Source: Devosia sp.
Lineage (GTDB): Bacteria > Pseudomonadota > Alphaproteobacteria > Rhizobiales > Devosiaceae
Reading direction: 5' to 3'
Assembly: GCF_025809055.1 (NCBI RefSeq)
Contig: NZ_CP075529.1
Span: forward strand, 248,001 to 312,000
Length of the DNA stretch: 64,000 bases
Positions within the stretch are counted from its first letter, which is position 1; each line of letters starts with the position of its first letter. Made by a program: the position numbers and the translations under genes. The notes below the pieces were generated by a model. That model did not search any database. It saw only the letters and a list, made by a program, of their open reading frames with translations, and was not told the origin of the DNA. Positions 1 through 8,046 of the stretch are shown here, piece after piece.

Positions 1-590
1 CGAACTATCCGCCGCTCGCCGTGGTGGAAGAAACCGGCTTTGTTGACCGGGAACGGCCCGATGAGGCCGCCCGCTTTGCCACCGGCTTCGGCTGGCCCGA
101 TGGGCGCTTCCGTTTCGCGCCGGATTGGCAGGCTGTTGCTGATAAGAAGGGCTATCGCTGGAGTTGCGATCCGGCCGATATGCCGCGCTTCGCCGATCAT
201 TGGGCGGTCAATGAGGCGATCAATGCCGAACACCCGTTCAAACTGGCGACCAGCCCGGCGCGCGCCTTTCTCAACTCGTCTTTCAATCAGACTGCCGGGA
301 GCCTGAAGCGCGAGGGTGAACCTTCCGTCTTCATTCACCCCGAAGACGCTGTCCGCCTCGGCATTGTCGAAGGCGATATGGTGCTTGTTGGCAATCGCCG
401 CGGACAGGTGCCGCTCATGGCCCGCTTGCATACGGGCCTGTGCACCCGCGTGCTCATCGCCGAGGGGCTGCACCGCAACAAGGCACATCGCGGCGGGCAG
501 GGCATCAACATGCTCACCAGCGCCACCCCGGCTCCCCCCTTCGGCGGCGCCGCCTTCCACGACGCGGCAGTGTGGATCAGAAAGGCTTGA
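1..590 (+). CDS. Molybdopterin-dependent oxidoreductase, C-terminal fragment
   Basis: This is the C-terminal part of a large molybdopterin oxidoreductase; the gene enters from the left edge, with codons in frame from base 3. What remains is mostly the molybdopterin-dinucleotide-binding beta-barrel domain typical of the end of formate dehydrogenase, DMSO reductase and related subunits: 'FKLATSPARAFLNSSFNQT', then 'VFIHPEDAVRLGIVEGDMV', then 'GGQGINMLT' near the end. These segments line the cofactor pocket in the family. The iron-sulfur and catalytic domains lie outside the window, so the substrate cannot be named. A methionine-type GTG at 21 is internal and not the true start. Confidence 0.85.
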   Translation, partial: NYPPLAVVEETGFVDRERPDEAARFATGFGWPDGRFRFAPDWQAVADKKGYRWSCDPADMPRFADHWAVNEAINAEHPFKLATSPARAFLNSSFNQTAGSLKREGEPSVFIHPEDAVRLGIVEGDMVLVGNRRGQVPLMARLHTGLCTRVLIAEGLHRNKAHRGGQGINMLTSATPAPPFGGAAFHDAAVWIRKA

Positions 591-652
591 GGAAGTGCGG
601 TAGCCCACAAGCAGGCGTTCTTCTCAGGCGCTGGCGCCACAATTATCGCGAT

Positions 653-717
653 GTCATCCCCGCGAAAGCGGGGACCTCCGTTTTCTGAACAGAGGTTCCC
701 GCTTTCGCGGGAATGAC
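653..717. repeat. Intergenic inverted repeat (GTCATyCCCGCGAAAGCGGG type)
   Basis: Two inverted arms, GTCATCCCCGCGAAAGCGGG at 653-672 and its near complement ending GCGGGAATGAC at 717, frame a short spacer. Each arm is also self-complementary (CCCGCgaaaGCGGG). This GTCATTCCCGCGAAAGCGGG motif is a widespread dispersed intergenic repeat in proteobacteria. It sits just after the oxidoreductase stop and may also end transcription. Confidence 0.75.
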
Positions 718-827
718 CCATAGCAGGTGAGGGGGCCTGTTCGATCCTCCCAAGTTTTAGGTAGCCCAACCAGGGCCTGGCGTCGCTCGGGAGAGGGTTT
801 TGCTAGCCTGGGACCTGCCGCCTCCAG

Positions 828-1592
828 CTACGCATACGCGGTCCAGAAAAAATACCCTGTCATGCCAATGCCATAGACGATCACCCCGATGCGGATCCAT
901 TGCGTCGGAATATACTGCGCCAGACGGGCAGCCGCGTATCCGCCGATCGTCACCCCCACAAGCGCGATCGAGCCGTGATACCAGTCGATTGAGCCGCTGA
1001 TGGCGAAGCGCACGACGGCCACCAGGGCGACCACCGTCGAAACATAGAGTTTCAGCCCGTTCATGGCGTGGATATCGGTCATGCCGGCCATGGCCAGAAA
1101 GGCCAGCAACAGAATGCCGAGGCCGGCATTGAAGAAACCACCATAGACACAGACGGCCGCCAGCAGCGCCAGCAACAAGACTGTGCCCAATGTCTTCATG
1201 CCGCGCCGCTCACCCGTGCGGGCGCGTAGCGCAGCATTGATGCGATTGCCAAACACGAAGAGGGCCACGGCAAAACCCATCAGCCAGGGCACCGCCTTGG
1301 AAAACACCTCATCGGAGACCACCAGCAGCAATTCAGCGCCGACATAGCCGAACACCACGGAAATGATCCCATAGAGCACCAGCCGGTCCTTGTAGCCGGC
1401 CATGGCCTTCCAGTAGCCCAGGGCGCCGCTGGCATAGCCCGGCAGGGCCGCATAGGTATTGGAGGCATTGGCGAGGATCGGCGGTACGCCCGAAAACAGC
1501 AGCGCCGGAAAGACGATGAACGAGCCGCCACCCGCCAGCGAATTCAGGGCACCACCCAGGATGCCGGCCACAAACAGCAGGAATTCGGTCAT
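828..1592 (-). CDS. TauE/SafE family sulfite exporter-like membrane protein
   Basis: A 254-residue, very hydrophobic protein with about eight predicted membrane segments and the family's N-terminal pattern: 'FVAGILGGALNSLAGGGSF', a glycine-rich first repeat, followed by 'FPALLFSGVPPILANASNT'. A second repeat begins near 'GFFNAGLGILLLAFLAMAG'. TauE/SafE (DUF81) proteins are inner-membrane permeases linked to export of sulfite, sulfoacetate or other small organic anions; the cargo of this one cannot be told. The length is normal for the family. It faces the oxidoreductase fragment convergently and has no obvious operon partner. The ATG at 1592 follows a purine-rich GGGGGAGGC stretch. Confidence 0.85.
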   Translation of the reverse strand: MTEFLLFVAGILGGALNSLAGGGSFIVFPALLFSGVPPILANASNTYAALPGYASGALGYWKAMAGYKDRLVLYGIISVVFGYVGAELLLVVSDEVFSKAVPWLMGFAVALFVFGNRINAALRARTGERRGMKTLGTVLLLALLAAVCVYGGFFNAGLGILLLAFLAMAGMTDIHAMNGLKLYVSTVVALVAVVRFAISGSIDWYHGSIALVGVTIGGYAAARLAQYIPTQWIRIGVIVYGIGMTGYFFWTAYA

Positions 1593-1883
1593 CTGCCTCC
1601 CCCTTTGGTCACGCCTCTCCTAGCCGTTTCGCGCCGCTGCGCCTAACGCATTTGCCTGATCGGCTCATCACCGTGATTGATCGGCCCCTGACTTGGCCCC
1701 TTGACTTGGCCAACCGGCGGGCGCATTTAGCGCTTCGGTTGCTGGCGCCTGCCGCTCGCGGATCGTCTGATCCATGGTGAAGCCCAGCCTCGAAATGATC
1801 CCTTTGGTTGTTTTCTCCCAGGGCGCATCATGGCAAAGCGGGCACCCATGGTTAATGTCGCCTCCTTCTTGGAGAGACCAAAG

Positions 1884-2324
1884 ATGTCTTTTTCCCTCGA
1901 TACCCCCTCCGCCCAGACTCTGAAGTCCGAGGCCAAATCCCTGCGTGAAGAACGCGCCCGTCAGGGCGAGACACTGACGCATGGCGCCGCTCTCGAAGCC
2001 GTTGCCCGCGCCCATGGCTACCGCGATTGGAACACGGCCCGCGCAGCGTTGCCGGAAAGGGTGGCCGTGCCCTTCCAGGTCGGCATGCGCGTCAAGGGTT
2101 TCTATCTCGAGCAGCCGTTTCGTGGCCTGCTGATCGGGGTGCAACTGTCGGGCAATCGGCAGTATTTTACCGTCACCATCCAGTTCGACGAACCGGTCAA
2201 TGTGACGCCGACCTTCATGTTTGCCGCCCATCGTCACCGCGTAACCGCGACGGTCGATATACGCGGCATCTCGCCGGACCTGCGCGGCAATGGCGCGCCG
2301 GTCATGCAGCTCCTGCGGGACTGA
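1884..2324 (+). CDS. Glyoxalase-superfamily-associated N-domain protein, function unknown
   Basis: A 146-residue soluble protein. The first 55 residues ('LKSEAKSLREERARQGETL', 'HGAALEAVARAHGYRDWNT') look like the small helical module often found with glyoxalase/bleomycin-resistance proteins (Glyoxalase_8-type). The remaining ~90 residues ('VGMRVKGFYLEQPFRGLLI' and a beta-rich tail) show no metal-ligand pattern I can assign. The start is ATG at 1884 rather than upstream codons, because GGAGAG lies seven bases before it. The stop abuts the stop of the convergent gene (2324/2325). Enzymatic activity should not be assumed. Confidence 0.7.
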   Translation: MSFSLDTPSAQTLKSEAKSLREERARQGETLTHGAALEAVARAHGYRDWNTARAALPERVAVPFQVGMRVKGFYLEQPFRGLLIGVQLSGNRQYFTVTIQFDEPVNVTPTFMFAAHRHRVTATVDIRGISPDLRGNGAPVMQLLRD

Positions 2325-2858
2325 TCAACTCCCCGAAGCGGCCGCCGCCGCTTCGGCCTCGAACCGCAATTGCAGTTCTTCGGCCGGCACCCGTGTCCAG
2401 TCCTCGCCCCGGCAGATCGTATTGAACAGCACGCAGCCATTCAGCCGCACGGTGTCCGGCCCCACCATTTCGAGATAGCCCGAATAGGTATTGCCGTCCT
2501 CCGGATTGTAGATCTCGCCGTCAAAAATGTTCGGCTTGTCGGCAGGGCGCAGGGTCAGGATCTGTAGGCCCAGCATGGGCCTGTTGCGCAGGTTCGGATC
2601 CTTGTTGCGCTGGTCGGTGAATTCTTCCACGGCCATGCTAGAGGCAGCAGCGGCCTCTTCCGGGCTCAGGTTCTCGGTCGGCACCACGATACGGGTCAGA
2701 TGCCCACAGTATCCTTCCGGGCAAGGATAGATGGTTACTTCCGATTCCAGCACGGTGCGCCAGACGCCTTCGATCGCGCTCTGGGCCTGTGCCGAAGGGG
2801 CCCAGCCCATTGTCGCGACAAGTCCGGCAAGGCCGGCCCATCCCCATGCTTTTCCCAT
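2325..2858 (-). CDS. Exported DUF2147-like protein
   Basis: A 177-residue protein with a cleavable signal peptide (hydrophobic 'AGLAGLVATMGWAPSAQAQ', cleavage after AQA). The mature part starts 'SAIEGVWRT' and carries 'YPCPEGYCGHLTRIV', then 'IYNPEDGNTYSGYLEMVG' and 'RLNGCVLFNTICRGEDWTR'. These match the DUF2147 layout: a G-x-W opening, two paired cysteine regions and a late W-x-R. Members are periplasmic beta-barrel-like proteins of unknown role. ATG at 2858 is preferred over a TTG at 2873 because AGGAG lies just upstream of it. Confidence 0.75.
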   Translation of the reverse strand: MGKAWGWAGLAGLVATMGWAPSAQAQSAIEGVWRTVLESEVTIYPCPEGYCGHLTRIVVPTENLSPEEAAAASSMAVEEFTDQRNKDPNLRNRPMLGLQILTLRPADKPNIFDGEIYNPEDGNTYSGYLEMVGPDTVRLNGCVLFNTICRGEDWTRVPAEELQLRFEAEAAAAASGS

Positions 2859-3066
2859 TCCATGCTCCTGCAACTGCGCTGCGGACCGGCATTGAAGGTG
2901 GAATCGAGTGGCCGCCGCCGAAGGCTATGCGCCCGGCAACGATTGCACCAGCCCCCGCCGGCGGATCGCCGCTGTCCACGCGTTGCCCGCCCCACTGGGG
3001 AAATTGCCCCCTCCGGCGACAAACCCCTTGCCTTGTGCCAAGGTTATCCCGTATCAGCCTCGTGCC

Positions 3067-3156
3067 GGAGAGGTGGCCGAGTGGTCGAAGGCACACCCCT
3101 GCTAAGGGTGCAGATCGGGAACGGTCTCGAGGGTTCGAATCCCTTCCTCTCCGCCA
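3067..3156 (+). tRNA. tRNA-Ser(GCT)
   Basis: A class II tRNA of 90 nt. The acceptor stem GGAGAGG (3067-3073) pairs with CCTCTCC (3146-3152), followed by discriminator G and an encoded CCA (3154-3156). The anticodon stem CACCC/GGGTG holds the loop CTGCTAA with anticodon GCT at 3101-3103. There is a long variable arm before the T arm GAGGGTTCGAATCCCT. It reads AGC/AGU serine codons. Confidence 0.97.
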
Positions 3157-3341
3157 CTCCATCCCGATGCGCTTTATTCGAAAGCCTGTGTAGGACGAAC
3201 CGTGGTCGCGGCCGCGCCCGGTGGGCAAGGCTTCCCATTTCGGTCACCGCAACCGGTCAGCCGGTGCCCAAAGCGCAGCCGGGCTTCCGCCTCTTCTTCG
3301 CAGATGGTCGCGGTGCCTCAACGGCCGCTCAGGTTCCGACG

Positions 3342-3944
3342 TCAATCTGGAGCATCAACCACGACCCCGCCCGGGGTGAAGTTGAAGACTTCCAGGCGCA
3401 TTTCCTCTTCTCCGGGCTTGCTGGCGAGCATTGAAAGGCTGGCCGGCCCTACGGGGATGATGCGCTTGGGTGGAAGACCAAGCAGTGACTGCAGCAAGGC
3501 CCGGATGACGCCACCATGGCAGACAACGAGCAGCCGTTCGGAGCTCTCGAAGGCAGTCCGTGTGACGGATACGGTGCGCGCCACGAATTCATCCCAACTT
3601 TCGCCGCCCGGGGGCGCGTAAGTGCCAGCGCGCCAGTCGCGATAGGCCTGCGGCTGCTCGGCAGTCAGCTGGCTGATCTCCAGACCCGTCCAGTCGCCAA
3701 CATTGACCTCACGAAGCGCTGGCTCGTCTTGAGCACTGGAGAAGCCCAGCAGTTCAGCCGTGCGTCTGGCGCGTTTGAGGTCCGAGCAAATTACCCGGTC
3801 TGGCCCGAGCTGCGCGAGGGTCGGCTTGAGAGCCAGAGCCTGCTGCTCACCCCGAGCGGACAAATCTATGTCCGCCTGGCCCTGCAGACGGCGGGAGGCA
3901 TTCCATTCGCTTTCGCCGTGGCGAACAAGCAGCAGACGCCTCAT
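3342..3944 (-). CDS. Histidine phosphatase family protein
   Basis: A 200-residue cytoplasmic phosphatase of the phosphoglycerate-mutase-like superfamily. The N-terminus 'LLLVRHGESEWN' contains the RHG signature, with His9 as phospho-acceptor, and 'VVCHGGVIRALL' late in the protein supplies the second catalytic histidine. The acid region 'EVNVGDWTGLEISQL' is also present. Its ATG overlaps the stop of the ABC ATPase upstream (3941-3944), so the two are translationally coupled. That coupling suggests it dephosphorylates the imported compound or a derivative of it. Cobalamin-type (CobC) or generic phosphatase roles cannot be excluded. Confidence 0.85.
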   Translation of the reverse strand: MRRLLLVRHGESEWNASRRLQGQADIDLSARGEQQALALKPTLAQLGPDRVICSDLKRARRTAELLGFSSAQDEPALREVNVGDWTGLEISQLTAEQPQAYRDWRAGTYAPPGGESWDEFVARTVSVTRTAFESSERLLVVCHGGVIRALLQSLLGLPPKRIIPVGPASLSMLASKPGEEEMRLEVFNFTPGGVVVDAPD

Positions 3945-4975
3945 GGCAGCACCTCGCCATCGGCGCCAAAAAGGGCGGCCGGTGTTTCCGGCAGCACCAT
4001 ATGGACCGTGTCGCCGACAGTGAACGATGGGGCGGCGTCAACAACGGCAGTCAGGCGGAGGGCGCCCTTGATGCCTGTCAGCATGGCGCGGCCCGCGACC
4101 GGGCTGGCTTCGGCAAAGTCGAACGCCATGCTTCCCGGAACAGGTGTGGCGCTGACCGAAACGTCCTCCGGCCGATACATGGCCAAGGCATTTGGCGGCA
4201 AGCCGTCCCCACGCTCGGGCGGCAGCAGGTCGACCGGCACGAGATTGGCCGGCGGTGTGCCGACAAAGGTTGCCACGAAGGCGGTGGAGGGGCTCCGGAC
4301 CAACTCCTCGGGCGTTCCAAACTGCTCGACCCGACCGTTGTTGAGCACGGCCACATGAGTGGCCATGGTCATGGCTTCCACCTGGTCGTGGGTGACATAG
4401 ACCGAGGTGGCGCCGGTCGCGCGGTGGACCCGGAGCAGTTCGGTACGCATCTCCACGCGTAGCTTGGCATCGAGATTAGACAGCGGTTCGTCAAACAGGA
4501 GGATGGAGGGGCGCGGCGCGATCATGCGGGCAATGGCGACCCGCTGCTGCTGGCCGCCCGAGATTTCGTTGGGATAGCGGGTCGCCAATGCCTCGATGCC
4601 CAACATGCGCAGCACTTCGGTGACCCGGGCCTGCCGCTCTGGCTTGGCCAAGCCTGCCACTTTGAGCGGCCAGTCGACATTTCCGGCCACGGTCATGTGC
4701 GGCCAGAGCGCGTAGGACTGGAATACGAGCCCGGTATCGCGCTGGGCCGGATCGATGGTCCAACCCTTGTTTCCGTCGGATACGACCTTGTCACCGAAGG
4801 ACACGGTGCCGCCGCTGGGCTGCTCAAGCCCGGCCAGCATGCGCAGCATGGTCGACTTGCCGCAGCCGGAGGGGCCGACGAGGACAAGGAAGGCGCCCTG
4901 CGGCACTTCGAAGGAGATGTCATCGACTGCGTTGTGCAGGCCGAAGGTTTTGACGAGATTTTGGATGCGGATCAT
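3941..4975 (-). CDS. ABC transporter ATP-binding protein, FbpC/AfuC/PotA-like
   Basis: A 344-residue ATPase of an uptake ABC transporter. Walker A 'GPSGCGKST' is at residues 34-42; the Q-loop follows near 'LVFQSYALWPHMTV'. The signature 'ISGGQQQRVAIARM' and Walker B 'ILLFDEPLSNLDAKLR' come next, then the H-loop 'YVTHDQVEAM'. The last ~100 residues form a TOBE-type C-terminal domain. It would energise the fused permease encoded nine bases upstream. Family names say Fe3+ or spermidine, but AfuC relatives move sugar phosphates and PhnT relatives 2-aminoethylphosphonate. The neighbouring phosphatase and SIS-domain regulator favour a phosphorylated substrate. Confidence 0.9.
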   Translation of the reverse strand: MIRIQNLVKTFGLHNAVDDISFEVPQGAFLVLVGPSGCGKSTMLRMLAGLEQPSGGTVSFGDKVVSDGNKGWTIDPAQRDTGLVFQSYALWPHMTVAGNVDWPLKVAGLAKPERQARVTEVLRMLGIEALATRYPNEISGGQQQRVAIARMIAPRPSILLFDEPLSNLDAKLRVEMRTELLRVHRATGATSVYVTHDQVEAMTMATHVAVLNNGRVEQFGTPEELVRSPSTAFVATFVGTPPANLVPVDLLPPERGDGLPPNALAMYRPEDVSVSATPVPGSMAFDFAEASPVAGRAMLTGIKGALRLTAVVDAAPSFTVGDTVHMVLPETPAALFGADGEVLP

Positions 4976-4984
4976 GGGCGCAAC

Positions 4985-6730
4985 TTACGATTTGAGCCAG
5001 GGCTGCGATTTGGCCTGCAACTGATTTGCAAGCAGGGTCGCAGCGATCGAGATCACGAGGATCACGACGGTTATGGCATTGGCGAATTGGGTGAATCCTT
5101 CCGAGGCGTAGCGGTAGGCAAGGACCGAAAGCACCGGCATGGTGGGGGTGAACAACAGCACGACGAGCGAGAGGTCGCGCATGATTTTGACGAAGACGAT
5201 CAGCCCGCCTGCCGCGAGCCCCCGGCTGGCCAGCGGCACGGTGATGGCGGTGAGACGGCGCAGGAAGCCCGCGCCGGTCATGCGGGCACTCTCGTCGAGA
5301 TCGCCCGAGACCTGCTGGATGACGGCGCGGCCGGTCTGCACCGAGAAGGGCAGGAGATAGGCCGTGCCGGCAATCAGCAGCAGCGCAAAGGTGCCGTAGA
5401 GGGCCGGGAATGGACCGATGGGCGCGCCGAACAGGGCAATATAGGCGGCGCCGAAAGCGATCCCGGGCACAAGAAGCGGAAGAAAGCTCACCTGGTTGAT
5501 AATGCCGCCCAGCGGACCCTTGCCGTCCCGCGCCAGCACCAGGGCGACGATCAGACCGATCGCCGTCGTTGTGATGGCGACCGCGACACCCAGACTCATG
5601 GTGAGGCCAGTCGCCGAGACAATGAACGGGTTGGAGAAGATGCCAGCCTGCCCCTGTGCGATGGACGGGTCGGATGCACCGGTCCAGTAGTGAAGGGTCC
5701 AGTTGGAGAACAGTGCTGAGGACGAGGGTGCCAGCGAGGAGGCGATCAGGATCCCAACCGGCACGACGGTGGTCAGAATACAAATCAGCGCGGCCAGTGA
5801 GAACAGTGGCAGTCGGCCGGAGCCAAGGGTGAAGCGCTTGGCGCGGCCGCCTTTGCCAGTGATCGTGGCATAGGAGCGGCGACCAGAAATCACCTTATTG
5901 CCCAACCACAGGAACAGGGCCGAGACAAGGATCAGCAGGATGGCAATGACATAACCACGCGCCGTCTGCCCGACCTCGATTAGGCCATAGAGGCGCGTGG
6001 CCATCGTCTGCATGCGGACCGGCAGGCCGAGCAAGGCAGGGGCGGCGAAGTTGGAGACCGCACCGGCAAAGGTCAGCGAGGCACCGGCAACCACGGCGGG
6101 CAAGGCCACGGGCAGGACAATGCCCATCAGGATGCGCCCGCGCTTCGCGCCGGCCATCTGGGCGGCTTCAACGAGATCGGAATTGACGGTCGCGAGGGCG
6201 GCCGCAATGACAGTGAATGCGAGCGAATAATAGTGCGCGATCAGAACGATCAGGGTCGGCACCATGCCCCAGGACAGCCAGTCGGGAATGGTGAGGCCGA
6301 GACCTTCAAGAAAGCCGGATTGTCCGCCAACGCGTGAATTCCTGAACAGAGATCCCCATGCGAGCGAGGTGGCGAAGCTGGGGATCATGAAGGGCAGGGT
6401 GGCCATCAGTCCGATCGTGCGACGGAACGGAACATCGGTCATCACCACCAGCCAGGCGAGGAACCCACCGATCAGCACGCAGCCGCAGGCGACCCCCACG
6501 CCCAGGATGAGCGTATTGCCCAAGGGTACCCAGAGCAAATTGCGCGCGAGGCGGCCGGAAGTGACATCGCTCCAGGCCTCGATGGCATCCGGCGAGAGCG
6601 TTTCGAAAAGGATGCGCAGCAGCGGCGCGACGATGAGCACACCCAGTATGGCCAGGACGGCCAGCTTGAGCACCAGCCGGCCATCAAGGCGAAGGGGCCG
6701 CGCCGCAGCGCGCGAAGAAACAGTAGGCAT
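4985..6730 (-). CDS. ABC transporter permease, fused two-domain FbpB/AfuB-like
   Basis: A 581-residue inner-membrane permease made of two homologous halves, each with about six membrane helices and an EAA-type loop ('LVEAAQMAGAKRGRILMGIV' in the first half, 'LDESARMTGAGFLRRLTAI' in the second). One polypeptide therefore provides both transmembrane domains, as in ferric, hexose-phosphate (AfuB) and aminoethylphosphonate transporters. The conserved region 'LPFMIPSFATSLAWGSLF' follows the first helices. It lies between the binding protein and the ATPase, nine bases before the latter, in one operon. Confidence 0.9.
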   Translation of the reverse strand: MPTVSSRAAARPLRLDGRLVLKLAVLAILGVLIVAPLLRILFETLSPDAIEAWSDVTSGRLARNLLWVPLGNTLILGVGVACGCVLIGGFLAWLVVMTDVPFRRTIGLMATLPFMIPSFATSLAWGSLFRNSRVGGQSGFLEGLGLTIPDWLSWGMVPTLIVLIAHYYSLAFTVIAAALATVNSDLVEAAQMAGAKRGRILMGIVLPVALPAVVAGASLTFAGAVSNFAAPALLGLPVRMQTMATRLYGLIEVGQTARGYVIAILLILVSALFLWLGNKVISGRRSYATITGKGGRAKRFTLGSGRLPLFSLAALICILTTVVPVGILIASSLAPSSSALFSNWTLHYWTGASDPSIAQGQAGIFSNPFIVSATGLTMSLGVAVAITTTAIGLIVALVLARDGKGPLGGIINQVSFLPLLVPGIAFGAAYIALFGAPIGPFPALYGTFALLLIAGTAYLLPFSVQTGRAVIQQVSGDLDESARMTGAGFLRRLTAITVPLASRGLAAGGLIVFVKIMRDLSLVVLLFTPTMPVLSVLAYRYASEGFTQFANAITVVILVISIAATLLANQLQAKSQPWLKS

Positions 6731-6750
6731 TGGAATGAACCGCCGAACGT

Positions 6751-6773
6751 GGCTCCCGGCCGTGCCGGGAGCC
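6751..6773 (-). terminator. Intercistronic hairpin after binding-protein gene
   Basis: A perfect 10-bp stem, GGCTCCCGGC paired with GCCGGGAGCC around a 3-nt loop, lies between the binding-protein stop and the permease start. There is no long T-run, so partial termination or 3'-end protection of the binding-protein message is more likely than full termination. Confidence 0.6.
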
Positions 6774-6793
6774 GTTGCAGGGACTATTGCAGA

Positions 6794-7924
6794 CTACTGC
6801 AGGGAGAGGACCAGGTCGCCCACTTCCTGGCGCAGGTTGGAGGTCGCGACCGGGTCAATCGACCAGGCGCTGAAATCTTCCAGCGGCACGGCATCGGGAT
6901 GGCTGACAATGTCGCTGCGGGTGGCGTAGTCGCCCGCCACGTAGAACGGCTTGAAGCCTTCGCCACCGGTCTCGCTGTCGTCGCCCATCAGGAAGTCGAT
7001 GACGAGACGCGCCGCTGCAGGATGGGTCGCGGTGGACGAGATGCCCAGTACCGCCGGGAAGATGATGCCATTTGACGGGGTTACGTCATTGGCCACCTGC
7101 AGCGCCCAGCCTTCGTCTTCATTGTCGCGGCGATCGGAATAGGAGGTGAAGCCGACCGGCGGATTGTCCTGGCCGAGCGCGCCGACCGCGGCGTTGACGT
7201 CATCGGTCGAGGATACAAGGATCAGGTCGTTTTCAAACAGGTCGACAATGAACTGCTGGCCGGCATTTTCGACGCCGTCATCGAGGGCGATGGGCGAGCC
7301 GAACTGAGCCTCATAGGCGCTGGCCATTTCATCCGAGCGCAGCACGATTTCGGTCATCAGGTCGAGATAGTCTCCGCGCTGCAGCGGATCCACCATGATG
7401 ACGCGGCCGGTCCAGTCGGGCGTGGTGAGTTCCCATAGATTGCTGACTGGCGCGCCGTCGGGATTGGCTTCCTCATTGTACATCAGCACCTTGGTCGACA
7501 GGCGCTGGGCGAGGAGCGGCTCGCGCTCCTTGGTATCGAGCAACGGCACGACACGTGGCGGCACATAGGGCGTGACAAGGCCGGGGCCGAGCAGTTCAGC
7601 AAAAACCACCGGGGCATCCGAAATATACACCACGTCGGCGCTGGCGATCCCGGCAGCCGCTTCGGCCTTGAGGCGGGTGATCTGTTCGGTCGAGCTCATG
7701 TCGTGGCTGACCATGTCGATTCCAGGATAGGCGGCTTCGAATGCGGCCTCGACTGCGGCGATGCGGCTGGTAAAGGCATAAACCGTGACTGTGCCTTCTG
7801 CCTGCGCAAGCGGCAGCAAGTCTTCGGCGCTCATCGCGTCGAGTGCGGGATCATATGACTGCGCCAGTGCCGGGGTCGCCAATGCGACGAAAGCCGTGGA
7901 AAGCAGAAGCAGTTTCTTGTCCAT
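6794..7924 (-). CDS. ABC transporter substrate-binding protein, AfuA/FbpA-type fold
   Basis: A 376-residue periplasmic protein with a signal peptide ('LLLLSTAFVALATPALAQ', cleavage after AQ). The mature part resembles class-F binding proteins of the ferric/AfuA/PhnS group: 'EGTVTVYAFTSRIAAVEAAF' near the N-terminus, 'ADVVYISDAP' and 'GRVIMVDPLQRGDYL'. I see no obvious tyrosine pair for iron, so iron should not be assumed. ATG at 7924 follows GAGGAGG; an in-frame codon nine residues upstream is not used in this reading. The gene is first in the transporter operon and is divergent in control from nothing; the RpiR gene lies upstream on the same strand. Confidence 0.87.
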   Translation of the reverse strand: MDKKLLLLSTAFVALATPALAQSYDPALDAMSAEDLLPLAQAEGTVTVYAFTSRIAAVEAAFEAAYPGIDMVSHDMSSTEQITRLKAEAAAGIASADVVYISDAPVVFAELLGPGLVTPYVPPRVVPLLDTKEREPLLAQRLSTKVLMYNEEANPDGAPVSNLWELTTPDWTGRVIMVDPLQRGDYLDLMTEIVLRSDEMASAYEAQFGSPIALDDGVENAGQQFIVDLFENDLILVSSTDDVNAAVGALGQDNPPVGFTSYSDRRDNEDEGWALQVANDVTPSNGIIFPAVLGISSTATHPAAARLVIDFLMGDDSETGGEGFKPFYVAGDYATRSDIVSHPDAVPLEDFSAWSIDPVATSNLRQEVGDLVLSLQ

Positions 7925-7974
7925 TTTTTCCTCCTCAGGATGGTGCCCCATGCACCCATTTGACGCAAATCCAC

Positions 7975-8010
7975 TTGCACAACTAATATAACATGCATGT
8001 GAACTTGCAG
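7975..8010. promoter_or_regulatory. Candidate RpiR-family operator upstream of binding-protein gene
   Basis: TTGCA at 7975-7979 and ATGCA at 7993-7997 bound a 23-bp block with CAACTAA inside, followed by another TTGCAGG. A near copy with the same 23-bp spacing lies upstream of the RpiR gene (8928-8969). Inverted TTGCA/TGCAA ends suit a dimeric HTH_6 regulator. Confidence 0.45.
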
Positions 8011-8046
8011 GATTTAGGCGTGCAAGATCCTCTTCTCGCGCTGCCC

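Noticed and set aside
4697..5719. A 340-codon plus-strand frame across the ATPase and permease genes
   Set aside because: Antisense shadow rich in Arg/Asp/Gly; both minus-strand proteins are clear ABC subunits.
3941..7924. Annotating the ABC system as an iron transporter
   Set aside because: Family resemblance alone is insufficient: relatives import hexose phosphates or phosphonates and the context here includes a phosphatase and a SIS-domain regulator.
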